A stretch of 64,000 nucleotides of DNA from an uncultured Saprospiraceae bacterium (GCA_938016265.1 CALLWB010000034.1:62001-126000), one strand, 5' to 3'; positions 25,780-34,573 are shown, counted from the stretch's first letter. The notes: generated from the letters alone by a model not told the origin. Numbers and translations: made by a program.

Positions 25780-25800
25780 TTCGACTCCAGTCGTGAGCAC
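25780..25800 (+). repeat. attR: 21-bp repeat of tRNA-Leu 3' end
   Basis: Identical to 18141-18161. It marks the right end of element A and is also the left att site of the older element behind it. Confidence 0.92.
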
Positions 25801-25808
25801 CAAAAAGG

Positions 25809-25843
25809 GCGCAACACTTTGCAAATCAACGTGTTGCGCTTAT
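25809..25843 (+). terminator. Terminator-like hairpin at the left end of B
   Basis: GCGCAACAC pairs perfectly with GTGTTGCGC over a 13-nt loop, 8 nt past attR, followed by a weak TTATCT. It stands where element A keeps its tRNA terminator and likely served the tRNA before A arrived. A direct TGTGTCAG repeat follows at about 25858-25876. Confidence 0.55.
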
Positions 25844-25929
25844 CTCAAAAACAAAACTGTGTCAGTTTTGTGTCAGCAAAAAACCGCATTAAGGCCACAC
25901 TGCTTAGCAAACTTTACAAACTCGATCTA

Positions 25930-26672
25930 ATGGAATATATACCAGCTCGACTTGTAAAGGCGAAGGATAGATGGTATGTAATCTACTATACCCAAAATCC
26001 AGTTACCCGAGAATTTATAAGAGAACGTAAAACATTTAAACTAAATCGGATCAAGGATAGGCGGGAACGTTTACGCCTTGCGAATAGTATTATTCAGGAC
26101 TTAAACCAAAAATTGCCTAATGGCTACCCTTGGAATGAGATAGATCCCAATTTGCAGTTGAAGCAAACAAATATTTTGGTTGCGCTGGAATATGCTTTCT
26201 AAGGAATGCCGAACAACGGAGATTGAAAATTAGACATATAGACCTGGAGCACGGAGTTATTAACGCGGTTTCAGAGGTGTCCAAAACAAAGAAATCAAAG
26301 GGCATCACTATTCCAGATACTATGATCCCTCTACTAGAAAAAATGAACCTTAGTCAATTTCCTCCGGGCTGGTATCTATTTGGTGAGGGATTTAAGCCCC
26401 ATCCGTCCAAACAATGGGGTAGAAATGCCTTTTACAATAAAATGAGGACCATTGTCGCCGAACTATACAAAACGGGTCATATGGATGATATAGAAGGAAA
26501 AACGTTCTATAGCCTTAAAGATTCTGGCGCAATATCTTTAGTGGTGGAGGGAATCAACATGTTGGATATTAGAGATCAATTGCGCCATTCTGATTTGTCG
26601 ACTACCCAGGTGTATCTGGAGAAATTTAAAAATGTATCTGCGGAGATCAAAGGTCAAAAGAAAAAGCTATGA
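25930..26672 (+). pseudogene. Tyrosine integrase, deleted and frameshifted
   Basis: The first part (25930-26202) encodes the arm-binding domain of a Bacteroidota integrase: MEYIPARLVKAKDRWYVIYY, TREFIRERKTFKLNRI, LNQKLPNGYPW. After a stop and frame change, the second part (26223-26672) encodes the catalytic end (IRHIDLEHGVIN, FYSLKDSGAISLVVEGINML, DQLRHSDLSTTQVYL). The core-binding domain and the start of the catalytic domain, including the first catalytic Arg region, are missing. It belongs to a family different from the integrase of element A and is surely inactive. Confidence 0.85.
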
Positions 26673-26875
26673 GCAATCCACTTAGAAGCGAATGGTATTT
26701 TCTAACCTTTAAAATAACAGATCAAGAAGTACATCTTGTTAAGAAGTCAGGGAAATGGATAATTATTTCTAGGGAGCGTTATGATAATGCTGTTCTTGCT
26801 TGTGTCTATAAGGAAGTATGGGGACGGGGTGTTGATGGTTGTTATACTGTTATGGGATTTTGGAAGGAGCGATGA
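26669..26875 (+). CDS. Small hypothetical protein
   Basis: A 68-residue frame whose ATG overlaps the stop of the integrase remnant. It encodes SEWYFLTFKITDQEVHLVKK, SGKWIIISRERYDNAVLACV and a short rest. No family recognised. It could be a real small gene of the old element or chance coding; the aromatic, mixed composition is protein-like. Confidence 0.35.
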   Translation: MSNPLRSEWYFLTFKITDQEVHLVKKSGKWIIISRERYDNAVLACVYKEVWGRGVDGCYTVMGFWKER

Positions 26876-26891
26876 ATAAGCATTATTTTAC

Positions 26892-26899
26892 TATATTTG
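26892..26899 (+). promoter_or_regulatory. -7 box upstream of the PHP-ATPase gene
   Basis: TATATTTG fits TAnnTTTG. It lies 77 nt before the ATG of the TrlF-like gene, giving a ~70-nt leader. No TTG is found at the proper -33 distance, so support is partial. Confidence 0.45.
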
Positions 26900-26975
26900 T
26901 AATGCGTATATTGACATTATGCGATATAGGTGTAAAACACTAAACCAATACATTAATCCCCTCAAATAAATTAGA

Positions 26976-29933
26976 ATGACAGAAGGTTCAATCTGGAGAA
27001 AGTGGAATTTTCATGTACACACAAAAGGTACAAACAAGAATGATCAGTTTACTTCCTCAACAATGGATGATTTTTTTCATCTGTTTTTTAAAAGTGCATG
27101 CAGTAAACAAATTTGCGCCATAGGTGTCACTGATTATTTTTCTATAGACAGATATTTGGATGCAATAAAATATAAAGACCAGATTGAAACAAAACTAGAT
27201 TCAAATGGGGTGTGTTTATTCAATAATATTGAAATTGAATTCATCAAAGGTATGTTTATTTTTCCTAATGTTGAATTGAGAATGTTACCATCCACTGATA
27301 AGGCTAGGCTTATTAATATTCATTGCTTATTCAACCCTGAATATGTCAAGGATTTAGAAAATGACTTCTTCTCTCATATTAATAACCAAGATGGTTTTAA
27401 AATGAACCGTCACGGTTTAACTGAATACGGAAAATCTTTATCACCAGACATTCAGATTAATGATAAACAGTACAGAATTGGAATAGATAATTTCGTCCTA
27501 GACCCAAGAATTTTAAGCGAATTATTAAAAAATAATGCCAATTTCAAAAAAAACACTTTATTGGTAGTAAGCAACTCTAATAAAGATGGTGCTTCAGCAA
27601 TACAAAGCCACTATGATCTATTTGAAGATGAAAGTGGTTCTTTAGTAGGTTTAAGAAGGAACTTATATAGTATATCTGATGCTATATTTTCTGCGAATAA
27701 AAAAGATATCAAATATTTCATTGGAAAAAGATTGGAAGGAAAAGATGAATACAATAAATCTATTTACAAAAAAGAAGTAGAAAGAGTCATAGAGGAAAGA
27801 GGTTCATTAAAGCCTTGTATTGTAGGTTGTGACGCACACACTGAATCTGATTTGTTCAGGAGGTTTACATGGGTAAAAGCCGATTTACATTTTGAAGGCC
27901 TTAAACAGATGGTTTATGAACCAGAAAGTAGAGTGAAAATTCAAGATTCTAAGCCAGAATTTAAAGAAAAAAGATTAATTATTGATAAAGTAAGATTTGT
28001 TTCGCCGAAGAAAATATTCACACCAAAGTTTATTAAATTAAATCCTAACCTAAATGTAATAATTGGAGGGAAATCATCGGGAAAATCCATCTTACTTTAC
28101 TCAATTGCAAGAACGTTGTCAGCTGACCAGGCAGCATTAAAAAATAAAGAAGGGAATTATAAGTATGATTTAAGTAGGGATGATAAAGATTTTAATTTTG
28201 AAATCATTACTAAAGCTGGTCATTCTCAATACTATAGGAGGAATTATGACGACAATTCAATCTTACCCGAAATTAAATATATACCTCAGAATTATTTAGT
28301 AAAGCTTGCAGAACCAGACTTGAATAAGAAAGGAAAATCTTTGAATAAAATTATCCGTGATCTCATAATTGAGGATGATTCATCAAAAGAGTTGTATCAT
28401 GCATTTGTAAGAATGCTTTCCCGGAATGATAGAGCAAGAGATTCTGAGATTGATACTTTTTTTGAAACTCGAAAAGAAATAGAGATCCTTGAGCTTGAGT
28501 TAAAAACAAAGCCTAATAAGACTGTATTGCTAGCCAATATTGAAAACAACAAGATAAAAGTTGAAGAATTAAACAAGAGCATAGGACTTACTGACGCCCA
28601 AATCAAACAATATGAAGAGTTAAGAACAAAGATAGTTGAAAACCAATCCAATTTACAACACCTAAGAAATGACTTTCGATCAATTAGTAGGTTTAACTCC
28701 GATGTATTACTAGCTTTAGACCGATTAGTTAATGATAAAGAATCTTTATTTGAAAGCACTCAGGTCGATGAGGTTAAAGATTATTATTTAACCGAATACT
28801 CTGAACTTGATAATTTATATAAAAAAATAGAGCAGTTAAGCCAAGATTTTATCATGGACCGAATTGATAGAGATAATGTATTGAGACATGAAAGTAAATT
28901 CAAAGAATTGCTTGTTAAGGTCAAGGAAAATGAAAAACAACTGAACAATGAAATTGAGCCCTACTTAAAAAATGATCAAATTAAAAATTCTATACAGCTA
29001 TTAAATAGTTCAATTTCCAAGGACAAGCAAGACTTGTTAGATATTGATTCTCTAACAAAAAGAATAGAAGATAAAAGGAAATCATTAGATGAGACAAAGG
29101 TTAATATTTTTAAGATATACGAAGATAATTATTACGAATACACTAGCGTAATTGATTTATTAAAAGTTAGGACTGTTGAGTTAGAAAAAGATGGTTTAAA
29201 AATTGAAGGGAAAGCGCAATTTAACTTCCCTAAGCTACGTAAAGAACTGTACCTTGTTAGTGATGGTAGAACTGCATCTTATAGTCAATACACGATCTTA
29301 GATAAGAATAAAAAATCAAACTATGAGACTGATTTTCAAGACATAAAACATGAGTTATCAAGTCTGTTTGATGATCTTTTGTCTCAGAAATATACTCTTA
29401 CAAGTCAAATTACCATTCGGAATGCAATTAAGCTTGTCCTTAATGATTACTTTTTCGACAATTGGGTAATTACTTACAAAAATGACACATTAAGGGAAAT
29501 GTCAACAGGTAAAGCAAGCCTTGTAATTCTTATGTTAATTATTGGATTAAGTAGATCAAAGGCACCTATACTTATTGACCAACCCGAAGATAACTTGGAC
29601 AATAGATCAATTTCAACTGATCTTGTTAATTATTTAAGAAACAAGAAGACTGAACGTCAAATCATACTTGTAACACATAATGCAAATGTAGTTGTTAATG
29701 CAGATGCAGAAAACATTATTGTTGCAAACCAGAAAGGTCAGAATTATGAAGCATCCTCAAGTGTTTTTAAATTTGACTATGTGAATGGTTCTGTGGAAAC
29801 CACACTTGATAAAATACCTAATGAAACTGACATTCTTAAATCCATGGGAATAAGAGAGCACATTACTGAGGTAGTTGAAGGGGGAAAAGATGCTTTTCTT
29901 ATGAGAGAGAAAAAATATGGTTTTAAGAATTAA
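26976..29933 (+). CDS. TrlF-type PHP-domain SMC-like ATPase
   Basis: A 985-residue protein. The N-terminal PHP phosphoesterase domain has HxH at 13-15 (NFHVHTKG), VTDYFSIDRY, and GCDAHTESD near 285-293. The C-terminal ABC/SMC-like ATPase has Walker A GGKSSGKS at about 364-371, Walker B PILIDQPEDNLD near 862, and an H-loop LVTHNANVVV. A long coiled coil (about 480-770) lies between. This order matches the family that NCBI names TrlF family AAA-like ATPase. Such PHP-SMC proteins are found on mobile islands and are suspected to act on nucleic acids or nucleotides in defence. All motifs are intact although the element around is broken, so it may be kept by selection. Confidence 0.8.
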   Translation: MTEGSIWRKWNFHVHTKGTNKNDQFTSSTMDDFFHLFFKSACSKQICAIGVTDYFSIDRYLDAIKYKDQIETKLDSNGVCLFNNIEIEFIKGMFIFPNVELRMLPSTDKARLINIHCLFNPEYVKDLENDFFSHINNQDGFKMNRHGLTEYGKSLSPDIQINDKQYRIGIDNFVLDPRILSELLKNNANFKKNTLLVVSNSNKDGASAIQSHYDLFEDESGSLVGLRRNLYSISDAIFSANKKDIKYFIGKRLEGKDEYNKSIYKKEVERVIEERGSLKPCIVGCDAHTESDLFRRFTWVKADLHFEGLKQMVYEPESRVKIQDSKPEFKEKRLIIDKVRFVSPKKIFTPKFIKLNPNLNVIIGGKSSGKSILLYSIARTLSADQAALKNKEGNYKYDLSRDDKDFNFEIITKAGHSQYYRRNYDDNSILPEIKYIPQNYLVKLAEPDLNKKGKSLNKIIRDLIIEDDSSKELYHAFVRMLSRNDRARDSEIDTFFETRKEIEILELELKTKPNKTVLLANIENNKIKVEELNKSIGLTDAQIKQYEELRTKIVENQSNLQHLRNDFRSISRFNSDVLLALDRLVNDKESLFESTQVDEVKDYYLTEYSELDNLYKKIEQLSQDFIMDRIDRDNVLRHESKFKELLVKVKENEKQLNNEIEPYLKNDQIKNSIQLLNSSISKDKQDLLDIDSLTKRIEDKRKSLDETKVNIFKIYEDNYYEYTSVIDLLKVRTVELEKDGLKIEGKAQFNFPKLRKELYLVSDGRTASYSQYTILDKNKKSNYETDFQDIKHELSSLFDDLLSQKYTLTSQITIRNAIKLVLNDYFFDNWVITYKNDTLREMSTGKASLVILMLIIGLSRSKAPILIDQPEDNLDNRSISTDLVNYLRNKKTERQIILVTHNANVVVNADAENIIVANQKGQNYEASSSVFKFDYVNGSVETTLDKIPNETDILKSMGIREHITEVVEGGKDAFLMREKKYGFKN

Positions 29934-29985
29934 TTATATTCATTTAATATAAGCGACAAACAGAACGGTATCGTATTAAAAGTGA

Positions 29986-30378
29986 TCACTTCTCCAAATA
30001 AACAACCCGAGCATTAACCCCAGTACTATTCCGAGACTTCCGAAAACTACCCTCCGGCAACTGCTCCGAATATCCATACTCATCAACAAACTCCCGAAAG
30101 TCAACCGCTTTTTGCTACCTTCTAAAGAATGGACTTTCACTCATAACAGCAACCAAACGGCCACCCTCCGTAAGTAAATCAAAAGCATGTCGAACGTGGT
30201 CAATGTCTTGTAATTTCTCAAATGGTGGATTCATCACAATAACATCATATTCACCTCCATAGTCAAGGAAATCACTTGCAACAACATTGTATCCTTTCAT
30301 TTCCAGAATTTCACGCAAAGAGGGATTTATCTCTATCACATCGGCATCAATAGAATAATCCTTACGGATAGCGTCTGC
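29986..30378 (-). pseudogene. N6-adenine DNA methyltransferase fragment
   Basis: On the minus strand the frame reads FADAIRKDYSIDADVIEINP, SDFLDYGGEYDVIVMNPPFE and GGRLVAVMSESPFF, with the amino-methylase motif NPPF. A stop and frame change follow, and then the family's C-terminal end continues (DFREFVDEYGYSEQLPEGSF, STGVNARVVYLEK). The N terminus with the SAM-binding motif is lost, and several residues are missing at the frameshift. It is not functional. It is a passenger methylase of the A-type element family. Confidence 0.75.
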
Positions 30379-30387
30379 GAACTACTT

Positions 30388-30579
30388 ATGAACACCCGAA
30401 TAGTAAGAAGTTACTACAAAGACACACAGCACCGATTAAAAGAGATTAGAAAACTAACCAGCACCCAGTCAAAGAGAAAAGGCTACTTGCCGGTTGCTCC
30501 GTTGCCAGAAGTGGTGACGGGTTTTTTATTGGCTATCTCAATGTTGCCATTAACCATAATTTCCATTAACTTTGAGTAA
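30388..30579 (+). pseudogene. Remnant of the 54-aa element gene
   Basis: Residues YYKDTQHRLKEIRKLTSTQ correspond to YNHKDTQQRLKQIRRLTNR at the end of the intact gene at 25379-25543. The front of the gene is lost, and the frame runs on to a terminator-like GGTGACGGGTTTTTTATT (about 30511-30530), as in element A. It shows that this right end came from a relative of element A. Confidence 0.65.
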
Positions 30580-30590
30580 ATCGAATTAGC

Positions 30591-30848
30591 ATGAATTTAC
30601 AATCCGAAAAAATCAGACTTACCCAGATGTTACTGGAGACAGACAATGAGCAAATTATCAAGTCGGTTAATGAAGTATTCGAAAAAGCAAAAGAAGCCAC
30701 GTTAAACGAAATTATAGGTATAACCACCGATGGACGACCTCTTACCCGTAAGGAGTTAATCAAAGGACTAGAATTGTCCGAACAACAAATCAAGGAAGGA
30801 AAAGTAACTAATTCGGAGGATCTGGCAAAAGAGATCGAAGGTTGGTAA
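30591..30848 (+). CDS. Type II antitoxin (Bacteroidota RelB/ParD-like)
   Basis: An 85-residue protein of the common Bacteroidota antitoxin pattern. A helical N terminus begins MNLQSEKIRLTQMLLETDNE and continues with IIKSVNEVFEKAK. The C-terminal part is TRKELIKGLELSEQQIKEGK, then TNSEDLAKEIEGW (relatives have ...DIKNGRVYSxDEVRKxF). It should neutralise the toxin encoded by the overlapping next gene and may repress the operon. Confidence 0.8.
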   Translation: MNLQSEKIRLTQMLLETDNEQIIKSVNEVFEKAKEATLNEIIGITTDGRPLTRKELIKGLELSEQQIKEGKVTNSEDLAKEIEGW

Positions 30849-31156
30849 TAAAGAAAATTAAATATACCGACTTAGCCAAATCCCAACTAAAGGAAATAAT
30901 AGTGTTTTACAAAGACCTAGAAGCACAACATGTCGGTAAAGCAATTATTCGAAACATTCAAAAAAAGGTCAACGCCCTTACCTACCAACCTAAACTTGGA
31001 AAAGTAGATCATACCGTTTCTACTACCACCAACAGATATTATTTTCTAGTCATTAAACATTACAAGATATTCTACACGATCAAAGGACAAGCTATTTTTA
31101 TTGTCTATGTCTATGATACTCGTCAAAATCCAAGTTCTTTGAAAATTGATGAATAG
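30842..31156 (+). CDS. ParE/RelE-family toxin
   Basis: A 104-residue protein with the RelE/ParE fold pattern: YTDLAKSQLKEIIVFYKDLE, then IIRNIQKKVNALTYQPKLGK, RYYFLVIKHYKIFYTI and FIVYVYDTRQNPSSL. It has no ATG; a TTG at 30842, overlapping the antitoxin stop by 7 bp, is the likely start, so translation depends on coupling. The target (ribosome-bound mRNA or gyrase) cannot be told. A remnant of a second, related toxin lies at 34847-34938. Confidence 0.85.
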   Translation: MVIKKIKYTDLAKSQLKEIIVFYKDLEAQHVGKAIIRNIQKKVNALTYQPKLGKVDHTVSTTTNRYYFLVIKHYKIFYTIKGQAIFIVYVYDTRQNPSSLKIDE

Positions 31157-31186
31157 GCTATTCAAAATTTCCGTAATTTAGTACAT

Positions 31187-31250
31187 CCACAATTCGCAGT
31201 AAGAAGTTATTCCAAATTTCGTTATCGCTGCAAGTTGTGGTTTCTTTTTG
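31187..31250 (+). ncRNA. Decayed copy of the hairpin RNA
   Basis: CCACAATTCGCAG (31187-31199) faces CTGCAAGTTGTGG (31228-31240), with a loop containing TTATTCCAAATTTCGTTATC and a following TTTCTTTTTG. It is clearly homologous to 25637-25698. The -7 box is changed (TAATTTAG), so transcription is doubtful. A decayed arm repeat and att copy follow, as in element A. Confidence 0.5.
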
Positions 31251-31319
31251 CCCATAGTGCCCCCCAACAATTTAATGCAATTTGTTAAATACTGATAGTC
31301 AATGTAAAATATAAACCTA

Positions 31320-31339
31320 TTCGACTACATTCTGAGCAC
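31320..31339 (+). repeat. Degenerate att copy
   Basis: TTCGACTACATTCTGAGCAC matches the 21-bp att with one deletion and a few substitutions. It is preceded by arm and hairpin remnants and followed by a copy of the element-A left terminator. This is the order expected of an old junction between tandem elements. Confidence 0.75.
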
Positions 31340-31341
31340 AA

Positions 31342-31387
31342 TTAAGAAAAACACCAGTCCAATCAATGGTTCGGGCTTTTTTATGCC
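31342..31387 (+). terminator. Decayed copy of the left-end terminator
   Basis: TAAGAAAAACACCAGTCC followed by AATCAATGGTTCGGGCTTTT and TTATGCC repeats the sequence at 18163-18234. The left stem is lost, so it no longer folds. It marks the left end of a third, A-type unit. Confidence 0.6.
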
Positions 31388-31434
31388 TTCCAGTAGTTCA
31401 ATTATTGGAAGTTCATCAGCAAATAAGACGGTAG

Positions 31435-31584
31435 CTTGATAAGCGATTCGAGATTTCACCTGATAGAGAATACATTCGCTTTGTGCGTGACAACAATCAA
31501 TATAAAGTACTTAATATCCTTTTGGCTGATTTGACTAATGCTTGGCATCTATGCATAAGCATAGTAGTACCTAATACGAACTAG
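31435..31584 (+). pseudogene. Possible gene remnant without start
   Basis: An open stretch of 49 codons without ATG reads LDKRFEISPDREYIRFVRD, NNQYKVLNILLADLTNAW and so on. The composition looks like protein and could be a transposase or other gene end, but I cannot assign a family. It converges on the collagen-like gene, overlapping its stop by 14 bp. Confidence 0.3.
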
Positions 31585-34573
31585 CAATTACAACCGCTTC
31601 GCCGCCACCAATAAATCCATGGTTAGACGTAACATACAAAGTGATTTTCGTTGTGCTGTTAGGTGTTGGATCTAATGGAATTTCTTCGCTAGATAGGGAA
31701 GCGTGCGAATTGTTCTCATAAAATAAGACGCGAGGGTTGGTGCTTAGTCCGTCATGCTTTACATATAGGGTTACGAAGTAGGCGTAACCTGCTTCCATAT
31801 ACTCTGCTGGTGTACTAGCATTATCGTAGGACGGTTGATCTTGTATGTGTACTCTGTACGTGCCGGATGTTGCGCCTATGTTGAAGGTAGGCCTTAGAAA
31901 TAGATGATTAAATCCACGGTCTAAGTCCAGCATAGATCCCATGTCGAGCGGTTGTCCTGTAGTCGCTGTCTGTGCTGGATACGCTAAGATTCTGTTGTCG
32001 CGTCCGTCACCTGCTATTGTAGGTGCTTCGTAAGAGCTCGCGATTACTATCGCTTCGCCACCGCCAACGTAACCATGGTTTGACTTGACATACAATGTGA
32101 TTTTTGTTGTGCTGTTGGGTGTTGGATCTAATGAAATTTCTTCGCTAGATAGGGAAGCGTGTGTATTATTCTCATAAAATATTACTCGGGGGTTGGTACT
32201 TAGTCCGTCATGCTTTACGTATAGGGTTACGAAGTAGGCGTAGCCAGCTTCAAAATACTCTGCTGGTGTACTAGCATTATCGTAGGACGGTTGATCTTGG
32301 ATGTGTACTCTATACGGGTAAGATACTGCACCTAAGTTGAAGGTAGGCTCCATGAATAGGTGATTAAATCCACGGTCTAAATCTAGCATAGATCCCATAG
32401 CGAGAGGTATTCCGGTAGTCGCTGTCTGTGCTGGGTACGTTAAGATTCTGCTGTCACGTTCGTCGCCTGACATTGTTGGTACTTCGTAAGAGCTAGCAAT
32501 TACAACCGCTTCGCCGCCGCCAACGAAACCATGGTTAGACGTAACATACAAAGTGATCTTTGTTACGCTGTTAGGTGTTGGATCTAATGGAATTTCTTCG
32601 CTAGATAGGGAAGCGTGCGTATTATTCTCATAAAATATTACTCGGGGGTTGGTACTTAGTCCATCATGCTTTACATATAGGGTTACGAAGTAGGCATAGC
32701 CAGCTTCCATATACTCCGCTGGAGTACTAGCATTATCGTAGGACGGTTGATCTTGTATGTGTACTCTATACGAGTTGGATGTTGCGCCTATGTTGAATGT
32801 AGGTTCTAGGAATAGGTGATTAAATCCACGGTCTAAATCTAGCATAGACCCCATAGCGAGAGGCATTCCAGTAGTCGCTGTCAGTGCTGGGTACCTTAAG
32901 ATTCTGCTGTCACGTCCGTCTCCTGAAGCTACTGGAGCTATGTAAGATGATCCGATTAGAAGGAGAGCGTCTGCTTCGCCACCAAGGCTACCGTGCGTAG
33001 CAACTGATTTGAATACTAAAATTGTCTCTGCTCCAGATTGAGGATTTAACAAGATTCCGCCAACTGTTTGCGTGTTGTGTACACCAGATAGAACAAATTC
33101 AAACTCTGGTGCAGTGTCTGTACCGTCGTGAGATACCTTAACCATGAAGGTAGTTTCTATAGCGCGGTATGGTGCCGATGTTCCGTAATCTGGTATGCCG
33201 TTTAGTACACCAATGTAGGGGCCCGAACCAGAAAAATCAATATCCCAAATGTTTACTTCATGGGTAAAGTCTGCATTTTCAATTGCTGGAGTAGTTCCTG
33301 AGTGCTGGGGAATTAGGATCGCTTCAGAATTCTCCACTCCGCCTACTGAAACTACTGGAGCTTCGTAAGATGATCGGATTAGAAGGAGAGCGTCTGCTTC
33401 GCCACCAAGGCTACCGTGCGTAGCAACTGATTTGAACACTAAAACTGTCTCTGCTCCAGATTGAGGATTTAACAAGATTCCGCCAACTGTTTGCGTGTTG
33501 TGTACACCAGATAGAACAAATTCAAACTCTGGTGCAGTGTCTGTGCCGTCGTGAGATACCTTAACCATGAAGGTGGTTTCTATTGCGCGGTATGGTGTCG
33601 ATGTTCCGTAATCTGGTATACCATTTAGTACACCAATGTAGGGGCCCGAACCAGAAAAATCAATATCCCATGTATTTACTTCTTGAGTAAAGTCTGCATT
33701 TCCAATTGCTGGGGAAGCACCTGAGTGCTGGGGTATTAGGATCGCTTCAGAATTCTCCACTCCGTCTGCCCCATCTGCCCCGGGAGGGCCTTGTGCTCCT
33801 ACTGCACCATCTATCCCGTCTACTCCTGGAGCACCATCCATTCCATCCACTCCATCTAGGCCTGGAGGACCTTGTGCTCCTACTGCTCCATCAACTCCGT
33901 CTACTCCAGGTGGGCCTTGTGGTCCTACTGCACCATCTATTCCATCTGCCCCATCTGCTCCTGGAGGGCCTTGTGTTCCATCTGCACCATCGATTCCGTC
34001 TGCTCCACTTGCTCCTGGAGGACCTTGCGCTCCTACTGCTCCATCAACACCATCTACTCCCGGAGGGCCTTGTGGTCCGATAGGTCCAGCAAGACCTTGA
34101 CAATCCAGACTGTTACCAACTCCGTCATTTACAATGTCTTCTGTTGGATCTAGTATTCCATTCTCATTTAAATCCCAACAGTTGATTCCATCAATACCTG
34201 GAGACGTAATTTCAATCCAGCTTTCATTTGTCAATCCATAGTTGTTCAGATATTCTACACAACCACATATGGAGGAGTATCTTATCGTACAATAGGTTTG
34301 CCAGGCTGCTGTTTGAAATACATTAATACAATCTTCGTCCAAATTAAAAATTACTAGTCCTTCTGCTGGAGAGACTATTGCATTTCTTTCTGTGGTTGTT
34401 AGTTTTGGTGGTAGAAATCCCTTTGTTTTGCTAAACACTTCTAATACCGCTGACGGGTGTGCAGGAGTGAAAGAGCTCGTATCTGATGCTATTTTTACTT
34501 GAGCAAAGATAGATACCGGGACCAATAAGAATAGAATAAATTGAATTGAAAATTTAGGGAATAGTTCCTTCAT
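31571..34573 (-). CDS. Collagen-like surface protein with large tandem repeats
   Basis: About 1000 residues from MKELFPKFSIQFILFLLVPV (signal peptide; an ATG 45 nt upstream adds an unlikely lead). Next is a domain common at the start of Bacteroidota fibre proteins (SAVLEVFSKTKGFLPPKLTT, GLVIFNLDEDCINVFQ). A ~110-residue Gly-X-Y collagen-like stalk follows (repeats of GAQGPPG, GADGIDG, GVDGVDG). Then come two ~135-residue repeats opening VENSEAILIPQHSG, and three ~150-residue repeats opening GRDSRIL and containing QDQPSYDNASTPAEYMEAGY. There is no T9SS domain at the end. It is probably a trimeric surface fibre or tail-like adhesin. It lies between decayed element ends and may be island cargo. 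Confidence 0.8.
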   Translation of the reverse strand: MKELFPKFSIQFILFLLVPVSIFAQVKIASDTSSFTPAHPSAVLEVFSKTKGFLPPKLTTTERNAIVSPAEGLVIFNLDEDCINVFQTAAWQTYCTIRYSSICGCVEYLNNYGLTNESWIEITSPGIDGINCWDLNENGILDPTEDIVNDGVGNSLDCQGLAGPIGPQGPPGVDGVDGAVGAQGPPGASGADGIDGADGTQGPPGADGADGIDGAVGPQGPPGVDGVDGAVGAQGPPGLDGVDGMDGAPGVDGIDGAVGAQGPPGADGADGVENSEAILIPQHSGASPAIGNADFTQEVNTWDIDFSGSGPYIGVLNGIPDYGTSTPYRAIETTFMVKVSHDGTDTAPEFEFVLSGVHNTQTVGGILLNPQSGAETVLVFKSVATHGSLGGEADALLLIRSSYEAPVVSVGGVENSEAILIPQHSGTTPAIENADFTHEVNIWDIDFSGSGPYIGVLNGIPDYGTSAPYRAIETTFMVKVSHDGTDTAPEFEFVLSGVHNTQTVGGILLNPQSGAETILVFKSVATHGSLGGEADALLLIGSSYIAPVASGDGRDSRILRYPALTATTGMPLAMGSMLDLDRGFNHLFLEPTFNIGATSNSYRVHIQDQPSYDNASTPAEYMEAGYAYFVTLYVKHDGLSTNPRVIFYENNTHASLSSEEIPLDPTPNSVTKITLYVTSNHGFVGGGEAVVIASSYEVPTMSGDERDSRILTYPAQTATTGIPLAMGSMLDLDRGFNHLFMEPTFNLGAVSYPYRVHIQDQPSYDNASTPAEYFEAGYAYFVTLYVKHDGLSTNPRVIFYENNTHASLSSEEISLDPTPNSTTKITLYVKSNHGYVGGGEAIVIASSYEAPTIAGDGRDNRILAYPAQTATTGQPLDMGSMLDLDRGFNHLFLRPTFNIGATSGTYRVHIQDQPSYDNASTPAEYMEAGYAYFVTLYVKHDGLSTNPRVLFYENNSHASLSSEEIPLDPTPNSTTKITLYVTSNHGFIGGGEAVVIASSY

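Larger units (their letters stand above)
18141..25800. mobile_element. Element A: intact 7.6-kb integrative element
   Basis: The element is bounded by identical 21-bp att repeats. Gene order: tyrosine integrase, unknown 401-aa protein, HTH excisionase-like protein, Rep-like initiator, Cys-containing 211-aa protein, then cargo (membrane GTPase plus 167-aa partner). After a divergent regulatory switch come an SH3-barrel protein and a 54-aa protein. No relaxase, T4SS, capsid or terminase gene is present, so it cannot transfer alone. It could be an integrative element mobilised by, or a satellite of, another element. All its genes are open, so it may still excise. Confidence 0.85.
25801..31339. 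mobile_element. Composite B: decayed, probably fused elements
   Basis: The left end (own terminator hairpin, duplicated TGTGTCAG motif, broken integrase) belongs to an element family different from A. The right end (methyltransferase remnant, 54-aa gene remnant, hairpin, AGTGCCCCCC arm remnant, degenerate att) is of the A type. The simplest reading is two once-separate elements fused by a deletion. It cannot excise on its own because its integrase is broken. Confidence 0.65.

Noticed and set aside
30115-30339. Independent 74-aa methyltransferase gene
   Set aside because: It lacks the SAM-binding part, and its true C terminus continues in another frame downstream, so it is a pseudogene fragment.
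33706-34083. Long open frame opposite the collagen-like stalk (Leu/His-rich product)
   Set aside because: It is the mirror of the Gly-X-Y repeats; composition is low-complexity and there is no start context.
31571-34573. Diversity-generating retroelement variable region (near-identical repeats)
   Set aside because: No reverse transcriptase in the window, and differences between repeats are not limited to adenine positions.
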